Shown: positions 1-7,971 of the stretch, piece by piece | Numbering within the stretch: position 1 is the stretch's first letter | How the letters are laid out: every line of letters begins with the position of its first letter | Source of the DNA: Bacteroidota bacterium | Lineage (GTDB): Bacteria; Bacteroidota; Ignavibacteria; Palsa-1295 | Direction: 5' to 3' | DNA length: 64,000 nt | Assembly (NCBI GenBank): GCA_021324735.1 | Contig: JAJPIO010000009.1 | Span: 62,001 to 126,000 of the forward strand | Position numbers and translations under genes: made by a program | The notes under the pieces: model-generated | Database searches by the model: none | What the model saw: the letters and a program-made list of their open reading frames with translations, nothing else | What the model was told of the DNA's origin: nothing

Positions 1-1035
1 GGAATAACGATCATTGTATTTAGAAAAAATATCAAGCGGCAAACGATCCCCTATGGGATCGGAGCTATTCTGCTTTGCATCGGGCTTAGTGCTTTTTATA
101 CACTACCTGTTTATTACTTCGGAAATTACACGCAGCTCCGGCATTTAGAAAATATACCAGAATATTTCGTGAATGACATAGTAGCCTTACGAATTACGCC
201 GGTTACGTATCATTACAGTATTATGTATGCGGCGATCGTGGCCATCGTTGCTACTGGTTTCTATTTAATAAAAAAGAACAAGCTGACAACGAGCGAAGAA
301 ACAGCTCTAAAAGTTTTTCTTTCGATCGCTGCCTTCATTTTTGTTCTTGAAATTCCTCCTATCAGCATCCCTCTTTGGAAAGCACCTATTCTCTATCTTA
401 TTCAGGGGTCCTGGAGATTCTACATTGTGCTCGTGCTGTTGGTGGTTGCAGTGGTTGCGGTGGCGGAGAATGCTATGCTAAGACGGGCGACGAGCGCTGC
501 TATCATCGTATGGAGCTTAGGTTCAGGCATTGCGCTTATTGTTGCGATCTCCGGCCATCATTTCAATCGTCATAAGGATGGTGACATTGTCGATCCGCCC
601 GAGTATGCAACGATCTACAGTTTGCGGGATCGCGATGCTTTCGAAGCGATGACTCGTGAACATGCAGACGACCCGATCGCATTTATTTCCTCCTCTCAAC
701 CGGGCGACTCGATCCAACGACGAACAGCCACGGGGACCAATCAAAACTTGGATGTGCGACTCGCTTCCGCTCGTATGGTTACATTTCACCAATTGTATTG
801 GCCGCCTTGGCGACTTTCTGTTGGAGATAAGGAGCTCCAGACAACACCTGATAGTATCGGTCGTGCCCTGGCGACATTGCCTTCTGGTCATTATACTGCG
901 CATTGGTATTTAGAAGTGACCCCGATCGAGCGCCTCGGGCGATGGATTTCGGGACTTACGTTGCTGGGTCTGGTGTTGATTTCTGTAGCGTCGTTCGCAC
1001 GATCGCGACGAAAAAATGTGGTGACTAATCCATAG
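1..1035 (+). CDS. Polytopic membrane protein, 5' truncated (possible YfhO/GT39-like glycosyltransferase C-terminal part)
   Basis: The frame is open from base 1 without a stop, so the gene begins outside the window; the first internal ATG/GTG is not a credible start. Several hydrophobic segments (around bases 55-120, 215-280, 310-370, 390-470, 495-545) are followed by a soluble portion and a final membrane segment near 930-1000. The soluble part contains YWPPWRLSVGDKEL, which resembles the YPGWxxxVDGKE-like element of YfhO-type membrane proteins. That resemblance is from memory and weak. The stop (1033-1035) directly abuts the next gene, and the next three genes overlap each other, so this is one transcription unit. 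Inference: a membrane enzyme of surface glycan assembly working with the UbiA-type gene that follows. Confidence 0.6.
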   Translation, partial: GITIIVFRKNIKRQTIPYGIGAILLCIGLSAFYTLPVYYFGNYTQLRHLENIPEYFVNDIVALRITPVTYHYSIMYAAIVAIVATGFYLIKKNKLTTSEETALKVFLSIAAFIFVLEIPPISIPLWKAPILYLIQGSWRFYIVLVLLVVAVVAVAENAMLRRATSAAIIVWSLGSGIALIVAISGHHFNRHKDGDIVDPPEYATIYSLRDRDAFEAMTREHADDPIAFISSSQPGDSIQRRTATGTNQNLDVRLASARMVTFHQLYWPPWRLSVGDKELQTTPDSIGRALATLPSGHYTAHWYLEVTPIERLGRWISGLTLLGLVLISVASFARSRRKNVVTNP

Positions 1036-1038
1036 TTG

Positions 1039-1929
1039 ATGTTCTTGCGCACCGTTCTACGCCTCCTCCGTCCTAAGCAGTGGACGAAGAACTTGTTTGT
1101 GTTCGCAGCCTTGGTGTTCTCGTTGCATCTGGGGGATGCATCCTACGTATGGCTCTCGCTCCGAGCGTTCTTTGCCTTTTGTGCAACGGCGAGCTTCGTC
1201 TATGTGGTCAATGACATCGCCGATCGAGAACATGACAGGCTGCATCCGAAAAAGCGTTTACGGCCTATTGCCTCCGGTGAAATTTCGGTCGCAGTGGGAT
1301 ATATAATCGCGTTGCTTCTCCTTGTTATTGCAACGCTCCTGGTCTGGAATCTCGATTGGCGGTTTGTGATGTGCCTCGGCGCATATTTGCTGATGAACAT
1401 CACCTACAGTTTTTATCTCAAACGTGTGGTGCTTATCGATGTATTTGTGATCGCGATCGGTTTCATGCTGCGCGTTGTGGGGGGAGCCCTTGCTATCAAT
1501 GTACCTCGAAGTTCATGGCTAATTATCACGACGATGTTTCTTTCTCTCTTTATGGCGATCGCAAAGCGAAGAGGAGAATTAGTGGCGCTTGGGTCGGAAG
1601 AGGCCAACGGTGCCACTTATAGTACCCGAAAAGTGCTCGCCCATTATTCGGTCGAGTTTACCGAGCAAATGACAACGATCTGCGCAGCAGGATTCGTCTT
1701 TAGTTATGCGCTCTATACCGTATCTGATAGAACGAAAGAGATGTTCGGTACGGAGAACCTGATCCTTACCACACCGTTCGTGCTATACGGCGTATTTCGA
1801 TACCTCTATTTATTACATAAAAAGCATTTGGGAGAAAGCCCGACCGATATGGTGCTTTCCGACATTCCAATGCTTATTAATTTTGCTGCCTATGCGATCG
1901 CAATGTTAGCGATCATCTACCTAAAGTGA
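1039..1929 (+). CDS. UbiA-family decaprenyl-phosphate phosphoribosyltransferase-like protein
   Basis: About 296 residues, close to the mycobacterial DPPR synthase length, and almost entirely membrane segments. It starts with RPKQWTKNLFVFAALVF and carries the Asp-rich prenyl-phosphate/Mg motif NDIADREHDRLHPKKRLRPI around residues 58-77, followed by AKRRGEL. These are hallmarks of the DPPR-synthase branch of UbiA. That enzyme transfers 5-phosphoribose from PRPP to polyprenyl phosphate, the first step to decaprenyl-phosphoryl-D-arabinose. The start is ATG 1039, although TTG 1036 immediately before it is possible. The stop shares bases with the GTG of the next gene (GTGA overlap), implying translational coupling. 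The phosphatase and DprE1/DprE2 epimerase genes of the pathway are not in the window. The family call is firm; the exact substrate is inferred. Confidence 0.85.
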   Translation: MFLRTVLRLLRPKQWTKNLFVFAALVFSLHLGDASYVWLSLRAFFAFCATASFVYVVNDIADREHDRLHPKKRLRPIASGEISVAVGYIIALLLLVIATLLVWNLDWRFVMCLGAYLLMNITYSFYLKRVVLIDVFVIAIGFMLRVVGGALAINVPRSSWLIITTMFLSLFMAIAKRRGELVALGSEEANGATYSTRKVLAHYSVEFTEQMTTICAAGFVFSYALYTVSDRTKEMFGTENLILTTPFVLYGVFRYLYLLHKKHLGESPTDMVLSDIPMLINFAAYAIAMLAIIYLK

Positions 1930-3440
1930 CCATGGCGGCGCTTTCTCTTCTCGCCAAAAAATATCGCATCGAATTATGGCTCATTCTCTCGGGCCTGATC
2001 GTCCTCGTCGGCTTTGGTATCGTCCAGCGAATCATTCTTTCCGCACTGGGAGCTTCTTATGTTTCATTCCTCGGCGTACCGTTGGATGACGTCTATATTC
2101 ATGCCCGGTATTCTCAAAATCTGGCTCACGGATTTTCCTACTCGTTCAATTCCGGGGTGACGATAACAGCCGATACGTCCCCATTGTGGGTGATACTATT
2201 GGCAATTGGCTCTCGCTTCACATCTCACCTCGATATTCTTGCGATCGTATTTTCTGCGATCTCTTATCTAATTCTGGCACCGGGCGTCTATCGAATGACG
2301 CGCGATCTCTTTCAATTCCACGAACACCTTGCACGGTTTGCCGGAGCGTTGACTATTGTTTCGTCACGACTGGCCTGGAGCGCCATGAGCGGCATGGAAA
2401 CGGCGCTTGCGGCACTCCTCCTGTTCCTTGTTGTAGAAGAACACATTCGTTCACGACGAATACTCTGCATTCGTCCGAGAGAAGCGATGTGGCTTGGTCT
2501 TGGACTTCTCGTACGGCCAGAGTTCGCATTCGTCGCCATTGTGCTTGCGGTCGATTGGCTTATTATCTCGCGCAAAGCGGATCTCTCACGAATGCCAATG
2601 GTTTTGCTGGTCCTTTTTGCGATCGCTTCGCCGGCTTATTTTCTCCCACTGTTAACTTCGGGTTCGCTCGTTGCACATTCCAGTGTCGTTCAAGGCGCTC
2701 GCGTTTCCCTCATTCCAAATTTCGAGTACTTGTGGTTCGCATTGCGAATACTTGCCAGTAATAATATCGTATTGGCGTTGCTTATCGTAAGTACGATACT
2801 GTTTTTATGGAAGCAGGTCGAATACCGTATTCTGATCATCATTGCTTTCGGTTTGCCATTGTTGCAGGCGTTCGTGGCTCCGCAATTTCGACATCACGGC
2901 AGGTATTTTTTCCCGGTCATCCCACTAATCGTTTTAATTGGAATTGCAGCATGGCAGGAAGCCCGTGAACGATGGCAGCTTCGAGCTCATGCGTGGAAGT
3001 TAATACCTGTGATCGCCGTTCTCGCGGGACTGATTGAAACCGGCCGTTGGGCCTATATCGAGTCGGAATCCGTTCGTAATATTAACGATCAACATCTTGC
3101 TGCTGCACACTGGTTGAACGAGCATCTCAAACCCAGCGATACACTTGCAGTGCATGATGTAGGTGCGATCGGATATTTTACGAACCAACCGCTTATTGAT
3201 CTTACGGGCCTGATGACACCGGAGCTGTGGCCGCTGCAACACGATCAGGATTCCGTTTGGCGATGGGCTCGCGCGCGAGGGGCAAATCTGTTCGTTATCT
3301 ATCGGCGATTGAGTCCTGATTTTTATCGGCATCATAAGGACTCGCTCGTGCTCGTTCAGGATTTTCCTGTGAGGCTGCCTCTTACTTCTTCGGCAGATAC
3401 GGTGATGAGTATTTATCGCTTGCGTAGCAGTGGCTCGTAA
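1926..3440 (+). CDS. Polytopic glycosyltransferase-like membrane protein (AftB/arabinofuranosyltransferase-like)
   Basis: 504 residues with about ten hydrophobic segments. After the first membrane segment comes a loop with LDDVYIHARYSQNLAHGFSY followed by FNSG and TSPLW. This matches the GT-C fold pattern DDxYIxxRYxxNLxxGxGxxFN...TSPLW known from AftB-type arabinofuranosyltransferases and related ArnT-like enzymes; the paired Asp is the expected catalytic/metal site. The C-terminal soluble part (from about residue 390) includes HDVGAIGYFTNQPLIDLTGL, also common in these proteins. GTG at 1926 overlaps the upstream stop (ATG 1932 is an alternative), and the 3' end overlaps the next gene by 11 bases. 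Context next to a DPPR-synthase-like gene suggests a polyprenyl-phosphate-sugar donor such as DPA. Donor and acceptor are inference. Confidence 0.72.
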   Translation: MTMAALSLLAKKYRIELWLILSGLIVLVGFGIVQRIILSALGASYVSFLGVPLDDVYIHARYSQNLAHGFSYSFNSGVTITADTSPLWVILLAIGSRFTSHLDILAIVFSAISYLILAPGVYRMTRDLFQFHEHLARFAGALTIVSSRLAWSAMSGMETALAALLLFLVVEEHIRSRRILCIRPREAMWLGLGLLVRPEFAFVAIVLAVDWLIISRKADLSRMPMVLLVLFAIASPAYFLPLLTSGSLVAHSSVVQGARVSLIPNFEYLWFALRILASNNIVLALLIVSTILFLWKQVEYRILIIIAFGLPLLQAFVAPQFRHHGRYFFPVIPLIVLIGIAAWQEARERWQLRAHAWKLIPVIAVLAGLIETGRWAYIESESVRNINDQHLAAAHWLNEHLKPSDTLAVHDVGAIGYFTNQPLIDLTGLMTPELWPLQHDQDSVWRWARARGANLFVIYRRLSPDFYRHHKDSLVLVQDFPVRLPLTSSADTVMSIYRLRSSGS

Positions 3441-5127
3441 AGAACGAACATATCGCTGGTTATTCGGCGCGGTGCTTGCGGTCGCGACGTTTTTCACGCG
3501 CTGGCCGATACGTTCGCGTACACTCTTCGAGTTTGATTCGATCGGCTTTGCTATTGGTGCTCACCGGTTCGATCTCGATGAAGTGACGCCACAAATGCCG
3601 GGTTATATCCTGCACGTACTTCTCGGGCGATTTCTTAACTCACTCGGTATAGAGATCAATCAGGCGTTCGTCCTGCTTAGTGTGCTGCTATCGATCGGCT
3701 CCGTTCTTTTCTTATGGCGAGCCGCAGCGCAATTTCGTGGCGAACGCGTTGCTGTAATTGCCCCGCTTATTTGGCTAACGACGCCACTGTTCTGGTTTCA
3801 CGGAGCTATCAATGCTATCTATATAGAAGAAGCATTTTATACAAGTATCCTTTTGTATCTGGGATTGCGGTGGTTGAATCGGGGGGGGCGTAACTGGACT
3901 ATCATTGCTTACTTTGCTGTGTTGTCGCTCGCAACCGGCACTCGGGAGACGAGCTTTCTTTTCTTCTTGCCCGCAACAGTCTACCTTTTGCTTAACAAGA
4001 AGCCAACCCAAAAAACGTTATGGTTTGGCATTGCTGCATTCGTTATCATCACTGGACTGTGGGCAGCAGAATTATTGCGAGAATCCGGAGGACTTTCCAC
4101 CTATCTGTATTTTGCGCGCGTCGAGAATAACTTCAAAACACAATCGATGCTCTTTGGGCACGGATGGCACAGCCAGATCGGTCTTATTGGCAAAGTCCTG
4201 TTTTATTTTGTGGTTGCGCTCGGCGGTATATGGTTTATCGTGCTGCTGAGTGTTGTATATCTTCGCCGGTCGATACAATTTATCAGCGACCACATTCGAA
4301 ATTCCAAAGCTATTTTCGTTGTGCTTATTGCGGCTGTACCGCTGGCATTTTATCTCGTCATCTTTTTTATGAAGGCGGGATATTTGCTCAACGTCCTGCC
4401 GAGCGCTATTCTTATCAGTGCCGTACTTATCGACCAATGTGCGATCTGGCTGGCTGAATGGGAGAAACGCCGTTCCAGCTATCCACTGAAGCTAACCCGT
4501 CCCATCATTACACGCAATGTGGCTCTGCTCAGCGGTATCATCGTGATTGTAAACGTGGCGTGGTTTGTAATCCCATGGCCCGGAACAGAGCAATCACAAT
4601 ATAATAATGAGAACACACGCAATTCTTTCATTCACGGAGCGATGGACCGCTACGAGCATTCGGGCGAACGCAATCACACGCTCGCTAATCGCGCATTAGA
4701 ATACACCAATGTTTCAGGTATTCGGGCGGTCGATAGCTTGAATAATATGACGCTTCGTGCTCTAACGGAGAATGGCGCAGCCGATTCCGGTACGGTCATC
4801 ATTGCCTCCTGGTGGTATCGTTGGTGCTATGCCTTATTGCCACAAGCTGTGACTTATGATATCGAGCTCGACCCGGTGCGGCAGGGCGCGCTATGGGTCG
4901 GGCGGTCGCACGAGTTCTGGCGTGCCAATCTTTACGATTCTACGATTCGATTTCATTCATCGAGACCTGTGCTGTTGTTGCTCCGGCATGACCGACCGGA
5001 TTTTGATTCACTCCAAAAGCAGCTTCATCTCGAACGGCTTCCATTGCCCGAATATCTCGATATCTACCGCATACGCGACACAACATTCACGCTTAAGTGG
5101 CGCGATCGAATGTTCATTGCAGAGTAG
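3430..5127 (+). CDS. Polytopic membrane protein, GT-C/PMT-like glycosyltransferase
   Basis: 565 residues with multiple membrane segments from residue 8 onward. An early loop has FEFDSIGFAIGAHRFDL and PQMPGYILHVLLGRFLN, resembling the first extracytoplasmic loop of GT-C glycosyltransferases (acidic residues followed by a P-G-Y/H element). RETSFLFFLPATVYLLL fits an internal helix of the same superfamily. The C-terminal third (about residue 390 on) is soluble and not recognised. GTG start at 3430 overlaps the preceding gene by 11 bases, so it is the last member of the 1-5127 unit. The role is probably transfer of a lipid-linked sugar at the membrane; no specific substrate can be read. Confidence 0.6.
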   Translation: MARKERTYRWLFGAVLAVATFFTRWPIRSRTLFEFDSIGFAIGAHRFDLDEVTPQMPGYILHVLLGRFLNSLGIEINQAFVLLSVLLSIGSVLFLWRAAAQFRGERVAVIAPLIWLTTPLFWFHGAINAIYIEEAFYTSILLYLGLRWLNRGGRNWTIIAYFAVLSLATGTRETSFLFFLPATVYLLLNKKPTQKTLWFGIAAFVIITGLWAAELLRESGGLSTYLYFARVENNFKTQSMLFGHGWHSQIGLIGKVLFYFVVALGGIWFIVLLSVVYLRRSIQFISDHIRNSKAIFVVLIAAVPLAFYLVIFFMKAGYLLNVLPSAILISAVLIDQCAIWLAEWEKRRSSYPLKLTRPIITRNVALLSGIIVIVNVAWFVIPWPGTEQSQYNNENTRNSFIHGAMDRYEHSGERNHTLANRALEYTNVSGIRAVDSLNNMTLRALTENGAADSGTVIIASWWYRWCYALLPQAVTYDIELDPVRQGALWVGRSHEFWRANLYDSTIRFHSSRPVLLLLRHDRPDFDSLQKQLHLERLPLPEYLDIYRIRDTTFTLKWRDRMFIAE

Positions 5128-5192
5128 TTAGCCTCTTTTAGCGGCGCACTGGTATCACATCGTAATTTTGCAGCACTATATAATTGGAGATT

Positions 5193-5450
5193 ATGCAATA
5201 CGTTTGGATAGCACTTATTGGTCTTGTAATCGGAGTAATTGCCAAATTTCTTACGCCCGGTCGTGATCCGGGTGGCTGCATTGTCACGATGCTCATTGGC
5301 CTTGTTGGCTCGATCATCGGAAGCTTTTTGGCGAGCATACTCGGCATCGATATCTCGTCCGGTGCTTCGTGGGCGGTAATGTCGGTGGTTGGAGCGGTTA
5401 TTCTGCTTCTGCTATACCATCTTATTATAGGCCGGCGTAACGCGCGATAG
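5193..5450 (+). CDS. GlsB/YeaQ/YmgE family small membrane protein
   Basis: 85 residues from ATG 5193 (TTG 5184 would add three). Three hydrophobic helices with Gly-rich packing and the family signature IAKFLTPGRDPGGCIVTMLIGL near residues 17-38. The family, formerly called transglycosylase-associated protein, is a widespread stress-linked inner-membrane protein without an assigned biochemical activity. A GGAG lies only three bases before ATG 5193, too close for a good ribosome site. A TATAAT-like element is at 5179-5184. The gene is followed after 6 bases by the M23 peptidase gene. Confidence 0.85.
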   Translation: MQYVWIALIGLVIGVIAKFLTPGRDPGGCIVTMLIGLVGSIIGSFLASILGIDISSGASWAVMSVVGAVILLLLYHLIIGRRNAR

Positions 5451-5456
5451 CTAACA

Positions 5457-5999
5457 ATGCCTCGAGCCCTGAAAACGGTTGCTGCTCTTACGATCGCGTT
5501 GGCGCTTGCAAGTTGCGGGTCGAGCCGGAATGTCTATCGCGATAATTTGGAATTAGTGCGATTTGTCATGCCGGTGCGGGGCGTGCAGCCCTCGGACCTC
5601 AAGCCAAATTTTGGCGATGCCCGCGATGGCGGTGCTCGGCGTCACGATGGCCTGGACATTATGGCACCGATGGGCCGCGAAATTTTGGCTCCGTGCCCCG
5701 GAAAGATTATCGCAAAAAAATGGAATGACCGCGGCGGCAATTCCATTTGGATGCAGGGCAACGACGGACGCTTCTATTACTTCGCCCATCTTTCGCGATA
5801 CGCGGATGGGCTGAAGGAAGGCGAACAGGTGCGTGCCGCGAATGTTATCGGATATGTGGGGAATACGGGCGATGCGCAGGGGAAATCGCCGCATTTGCAT
5901 TTCGAGATCCACAATGCCCGAAACGGTCCGCCGCTGAACCCGTATCCGATCCTGCGCCAGGACGGAATACTGGTGATGGCGTTGCCGGTGGCTCCATAA
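5457..5999 (+). CDS. M23 family metallopeptidase lipoprotein
   Basis: 180 residues. The N terminus is a lipoprotein signal ending in the lipobox LALASCG (Cys about residue 20), so the protein is exported and lipidated. The LytM/M23 core carries Zn ligands His63 and Asp67 (RRHDGLDI) and the HLHFEI motif with His146 and His148. The intervening GNSIWMQGNDGRFYYFAHLS is the usual M23 core strand. All catalytic positions are present, so it is likely an active peptidoglycan endopeptidase in the envelope. ATG 5457 lies 6 bases after the GlsB-type gene, suggesting co-transcription. Confidence 0.88.
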   Translation: MPRALKTVAALTIALALASCGSSRNVYRDNLELVRFVMPVRGVQPSDLKPNFGDARDGGARRHDGLDIMAPMGREILAPCPGKIIAKKWNDRGGNSIWMQGNDGRFYYFAHLSRYADGLKEGEQVRAANVIGYVGNTGDAQGKSPHLHFEIHNARNGPPLNPYPILRQDGILVMALPVAP

Positions 6000-6092
6000 C
6001 CGGGATTACGCGGATTGGATGGATTTTCTGGATAAGAATTGCTTGAGGCTTAACGTAAGCCACGTAAATGAAGAAAAGGATTAGGTAGGAAC

Positions 6093-6443
6093 ATGCGCGC
6101 AACACAGATCAAACGCAACGGAGATGAACTTGTGGTCACGTGGGATGACCAGCACGTCTCGCATTATTCGCTGGGATATTTACGCGGCGAGTGTCCGTGT
6201 GCCTCATGAAAAGGGGAAGTGATCTTCGGGAAAGTGTATGCCGCGCCCAAACTGCCAATGTTCTCACCCGGCATGAACGAACTCGAAGCTCTTACTCCAA
6301 CAGGAGGCTATGGCGTTCAGGCGCGATGGAAAGACGGGCATGATACCGGCATTTATTCGTGGGATTATCTTCGCCTTATCTGCCCCTGCGAAGAATGCAC
6401 CCGAGTCCGCGAAGCAATGATGAAAGAGCAGGAGGAAAAGTAA
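6093..6443 (+). CDS. DUF971 (BBOX N-terminal-like) protein with in-frame TGA at a conserved Cys: selenocysteine candidate or nonsense mutation
   Basis: ATG 6093 has an AGGTAGGA ribosome site just upstream. Reading on, codon 39 (6207-6209) is TGA inside YLRGECPCAS[TGA]KGEV, and the same frame continues to TAA at 6443, giving 116 codons, a normal DUF971 length. DUF971 and the gamma-butyrobetaine hydroxylase N-terminal domain carry a Zn site of the form CxCxxC plus a His in HDTGIYSW, and here the TGA occupies the third Cys. The second half has HDTGIYSWDYLRLICPCEEC intact. One base change (TGC/TGT to TGA) would make it a broken gene; recoding would make it a Cys-to-Sec protein. I see no convincing SECIS hairpin just after the TGA, only a 4-bp GAAG/CTTC stem, and no sel genes in the window. 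The family is thought to function in Fe-S or metal handling, but this is not settled. Confidence 0.7.
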
Positions 6444-6618
6444 TTTTTCGTACTGAGCTTTATAATTACTGAGCAATATTGTTGTGGTCCTCGATCCCAC
6501 CCACTGATAGCTTTCAGTTAAAATATTTCGGGCACACAAGTTGAGGCATAGCAAAAAAGGTTGAGTTGCGGCTTGACGCTCGCGGCTCAATACTCCCGAT
6601 TTTTGCCACTTTTAATGA

Positions 6619-6635
6619 TGCAGTCATTGACTGCA
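6619..6635. promoter_or_regulatory. 17-bp perfect palindrome upstream of a glycosyltransferase gene
   Basis: TGCAGTCA-T-TGACTGCA, a perfect dyad of two 8-base arms around one base, ends 10 bases before the ATG at 6646. Its position in the 5' untranslated region suits an operator for a dimeric regulator. No regulator is identified. Confidence 0.4.
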
Positions 6636-6645
6636 CACCTCAATT

Positions 6646-7893
6646 ATGTCGTACGAAAACGGATTTGCTACCAGCTCTAACGAGCTCGATCTTTTATGCC
6701 TTTCTCACCTCAGGTGGGATTTTGTCTTTCAGCGGCCTCAGCACTTACTCAGTCGTGCCGCGAAAACCAGACGCGTATTCTTCTTTGAAGAGCCAGTATG
6801 GGAAGATGGAGAGTTGCGGCTCGATGTCCGTACTTCGAATGAAGGGGTAGTGGTCGCGCGACCTGTGTTGCCAAATGGCATGCCTCACGAGGACGCGATC
6901 GAAGCGCAACGTGAATTGCTCGATCGGTTTCTCGAACAATGGAATATCACCGATTTCATTCGGTGGTACTATACACCGATGGCACTCTCGTACTCGCGTC
7001 ATCTCGATGCAACCGTTACAGTCTACGATTGCATGGATGAGCTTGCACTTTTTAAGCACGCTCCGAAAGAATTGGTCGATAATGAGCGAGAGCTATTTCA
7101 GATCGCTGACCTCGTGTTCACCGGCGGCCAGAGCCTTTACGAAGCGAAGCGACATCAGCACCACAATGTGCATGCATTCCCCAGCTCGATAGACTTCGAG
7201 CATTTTTCGCACGCACGCAAAATATCAAAAGCGAAGCATCCCGATCCGGAAGATCAGGCTGCGATCCCGCATCCACGCATTGGTTACTGTGGCGTGATCG
7301 ACGAGCGACTCGATTATGAACTGATCGCTGGCCTTGCAGCGGCTCGTCCCGATTGGCAGATCGTACTTATTGGTCCGTTTGCTAAGGTGAATCCGGATGA
7401 ATTGCCGAAAAATTCGAACATCCATTATCTCGGGCAAAAGGATTATAAAGAGCTTCCACATTATCTGGCGGGCTGGGAAGTGGCAATGATGCCGTTCGCA
7501 AAAAATGATGCGACGAAGTTTATTAGTCCGACGAAGACGCCGGAGTATCTTGCCGCGGGACTGCCGGTTATTTCTACCTCGATCCGGGATGTCGTGCGTC
7601 CGTATGGCGAACAGGGTTTGGTAGCGATCGCCGATTCACTCGATGATTTTATTTGCGCTGCCGCGGAATGCGGTATGGATGAAGGCGCGCTGCCGGTCGA
7701 TTGGCTGGAACGCGTCGATGCGTTTCTCGCGCAGACGTCGTGGGAGAAAACATGGAATGAGATGTCGAAGCTGATCGCGAAAACGGTCGACGAGAAGCGT
7801 CCGCCGCGCGGCGAGGAAGAAAGCGAGCTTGAAACCGATTTCTTACCTAGTAATAACGGTAATACGACTGAGCTTAGCCCGCAAGTTGCTTAA
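6646..7893 (+). CDS. Glycosyltransferase, GT4-like, of the glf-linked RPQHL type
   Basis: 415 residues, soluble. The N terminus has LLCLSHLRWDFVFQRPQHLLSRAA, typical of a group of GT-B glycosyltransferases often encoded next to UDP-galactopyranose mutase. The middle has VTVYDCMDEL and the nucleotide-sugar half contains PRIGYCGVIDERLDYELI, then PTKTPEYLAAGLPVISTSI, the acceptor/donor motif of the GT4 clan. The C-terminal 40 residues are acidic, low complexity and probably disordered. The next gene is glf, 78 bases downstream. Inference: uses UDP-galactofuranose or a related donor in polysaccharide assembly. Confidence 0.82.
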   Translation: MSYENGFATSSNELDLLCLSHLRWDFVFQRPQHLLSRAAKTRRVFFFEEPVWEDGELRLDVRTSNEGVVVARPVLPNGMPHEDAIEAQRELLDRFLEQWNITDFIRWYYTPMALSYSRHLDATVTVYDCMDELALFKHAPKELVDNERELFQIADLVFTGGQSLYEAKRHQHHNVHAFPSSIDFEHFSHARKISKAKHPDPEDQAAIPHPRIGYCGVIDERLDYELIAGLAAARPDWQIVLIGPFAKVNPDELPKNSNIHYLGQKDYKELPHYLAGWEVAMMPFAKNDATKFISPTKTPEYLAAGLPVISTSIRDVVRPYGEQGLVAIADSLDDFICAAAECGMDEGALPVDWLERVDAFLAQTSWEKTWNEMSKLIAKTVDEKRPPRGEEESELETDFLPSNNGNTTELSPQVA

Positions 7894-7971
7894 GAATGCA
7901 ATAAGAAATGGTGTAATTGTGCGAAGAAATACTTAGCACTAAGCACTTCAGCCTTAGCACTTAAAAAATAT

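Noticed and set aside
6205-6260. SECIS element after the TGA of the DUF971 gene
   Set aside because: Only a 4-bp stem with a 4-base loop (GAAG-TGAT-CTTC) is near the expected site; it does not extend into a SECIS-like hairpin, so I do not annotate it.
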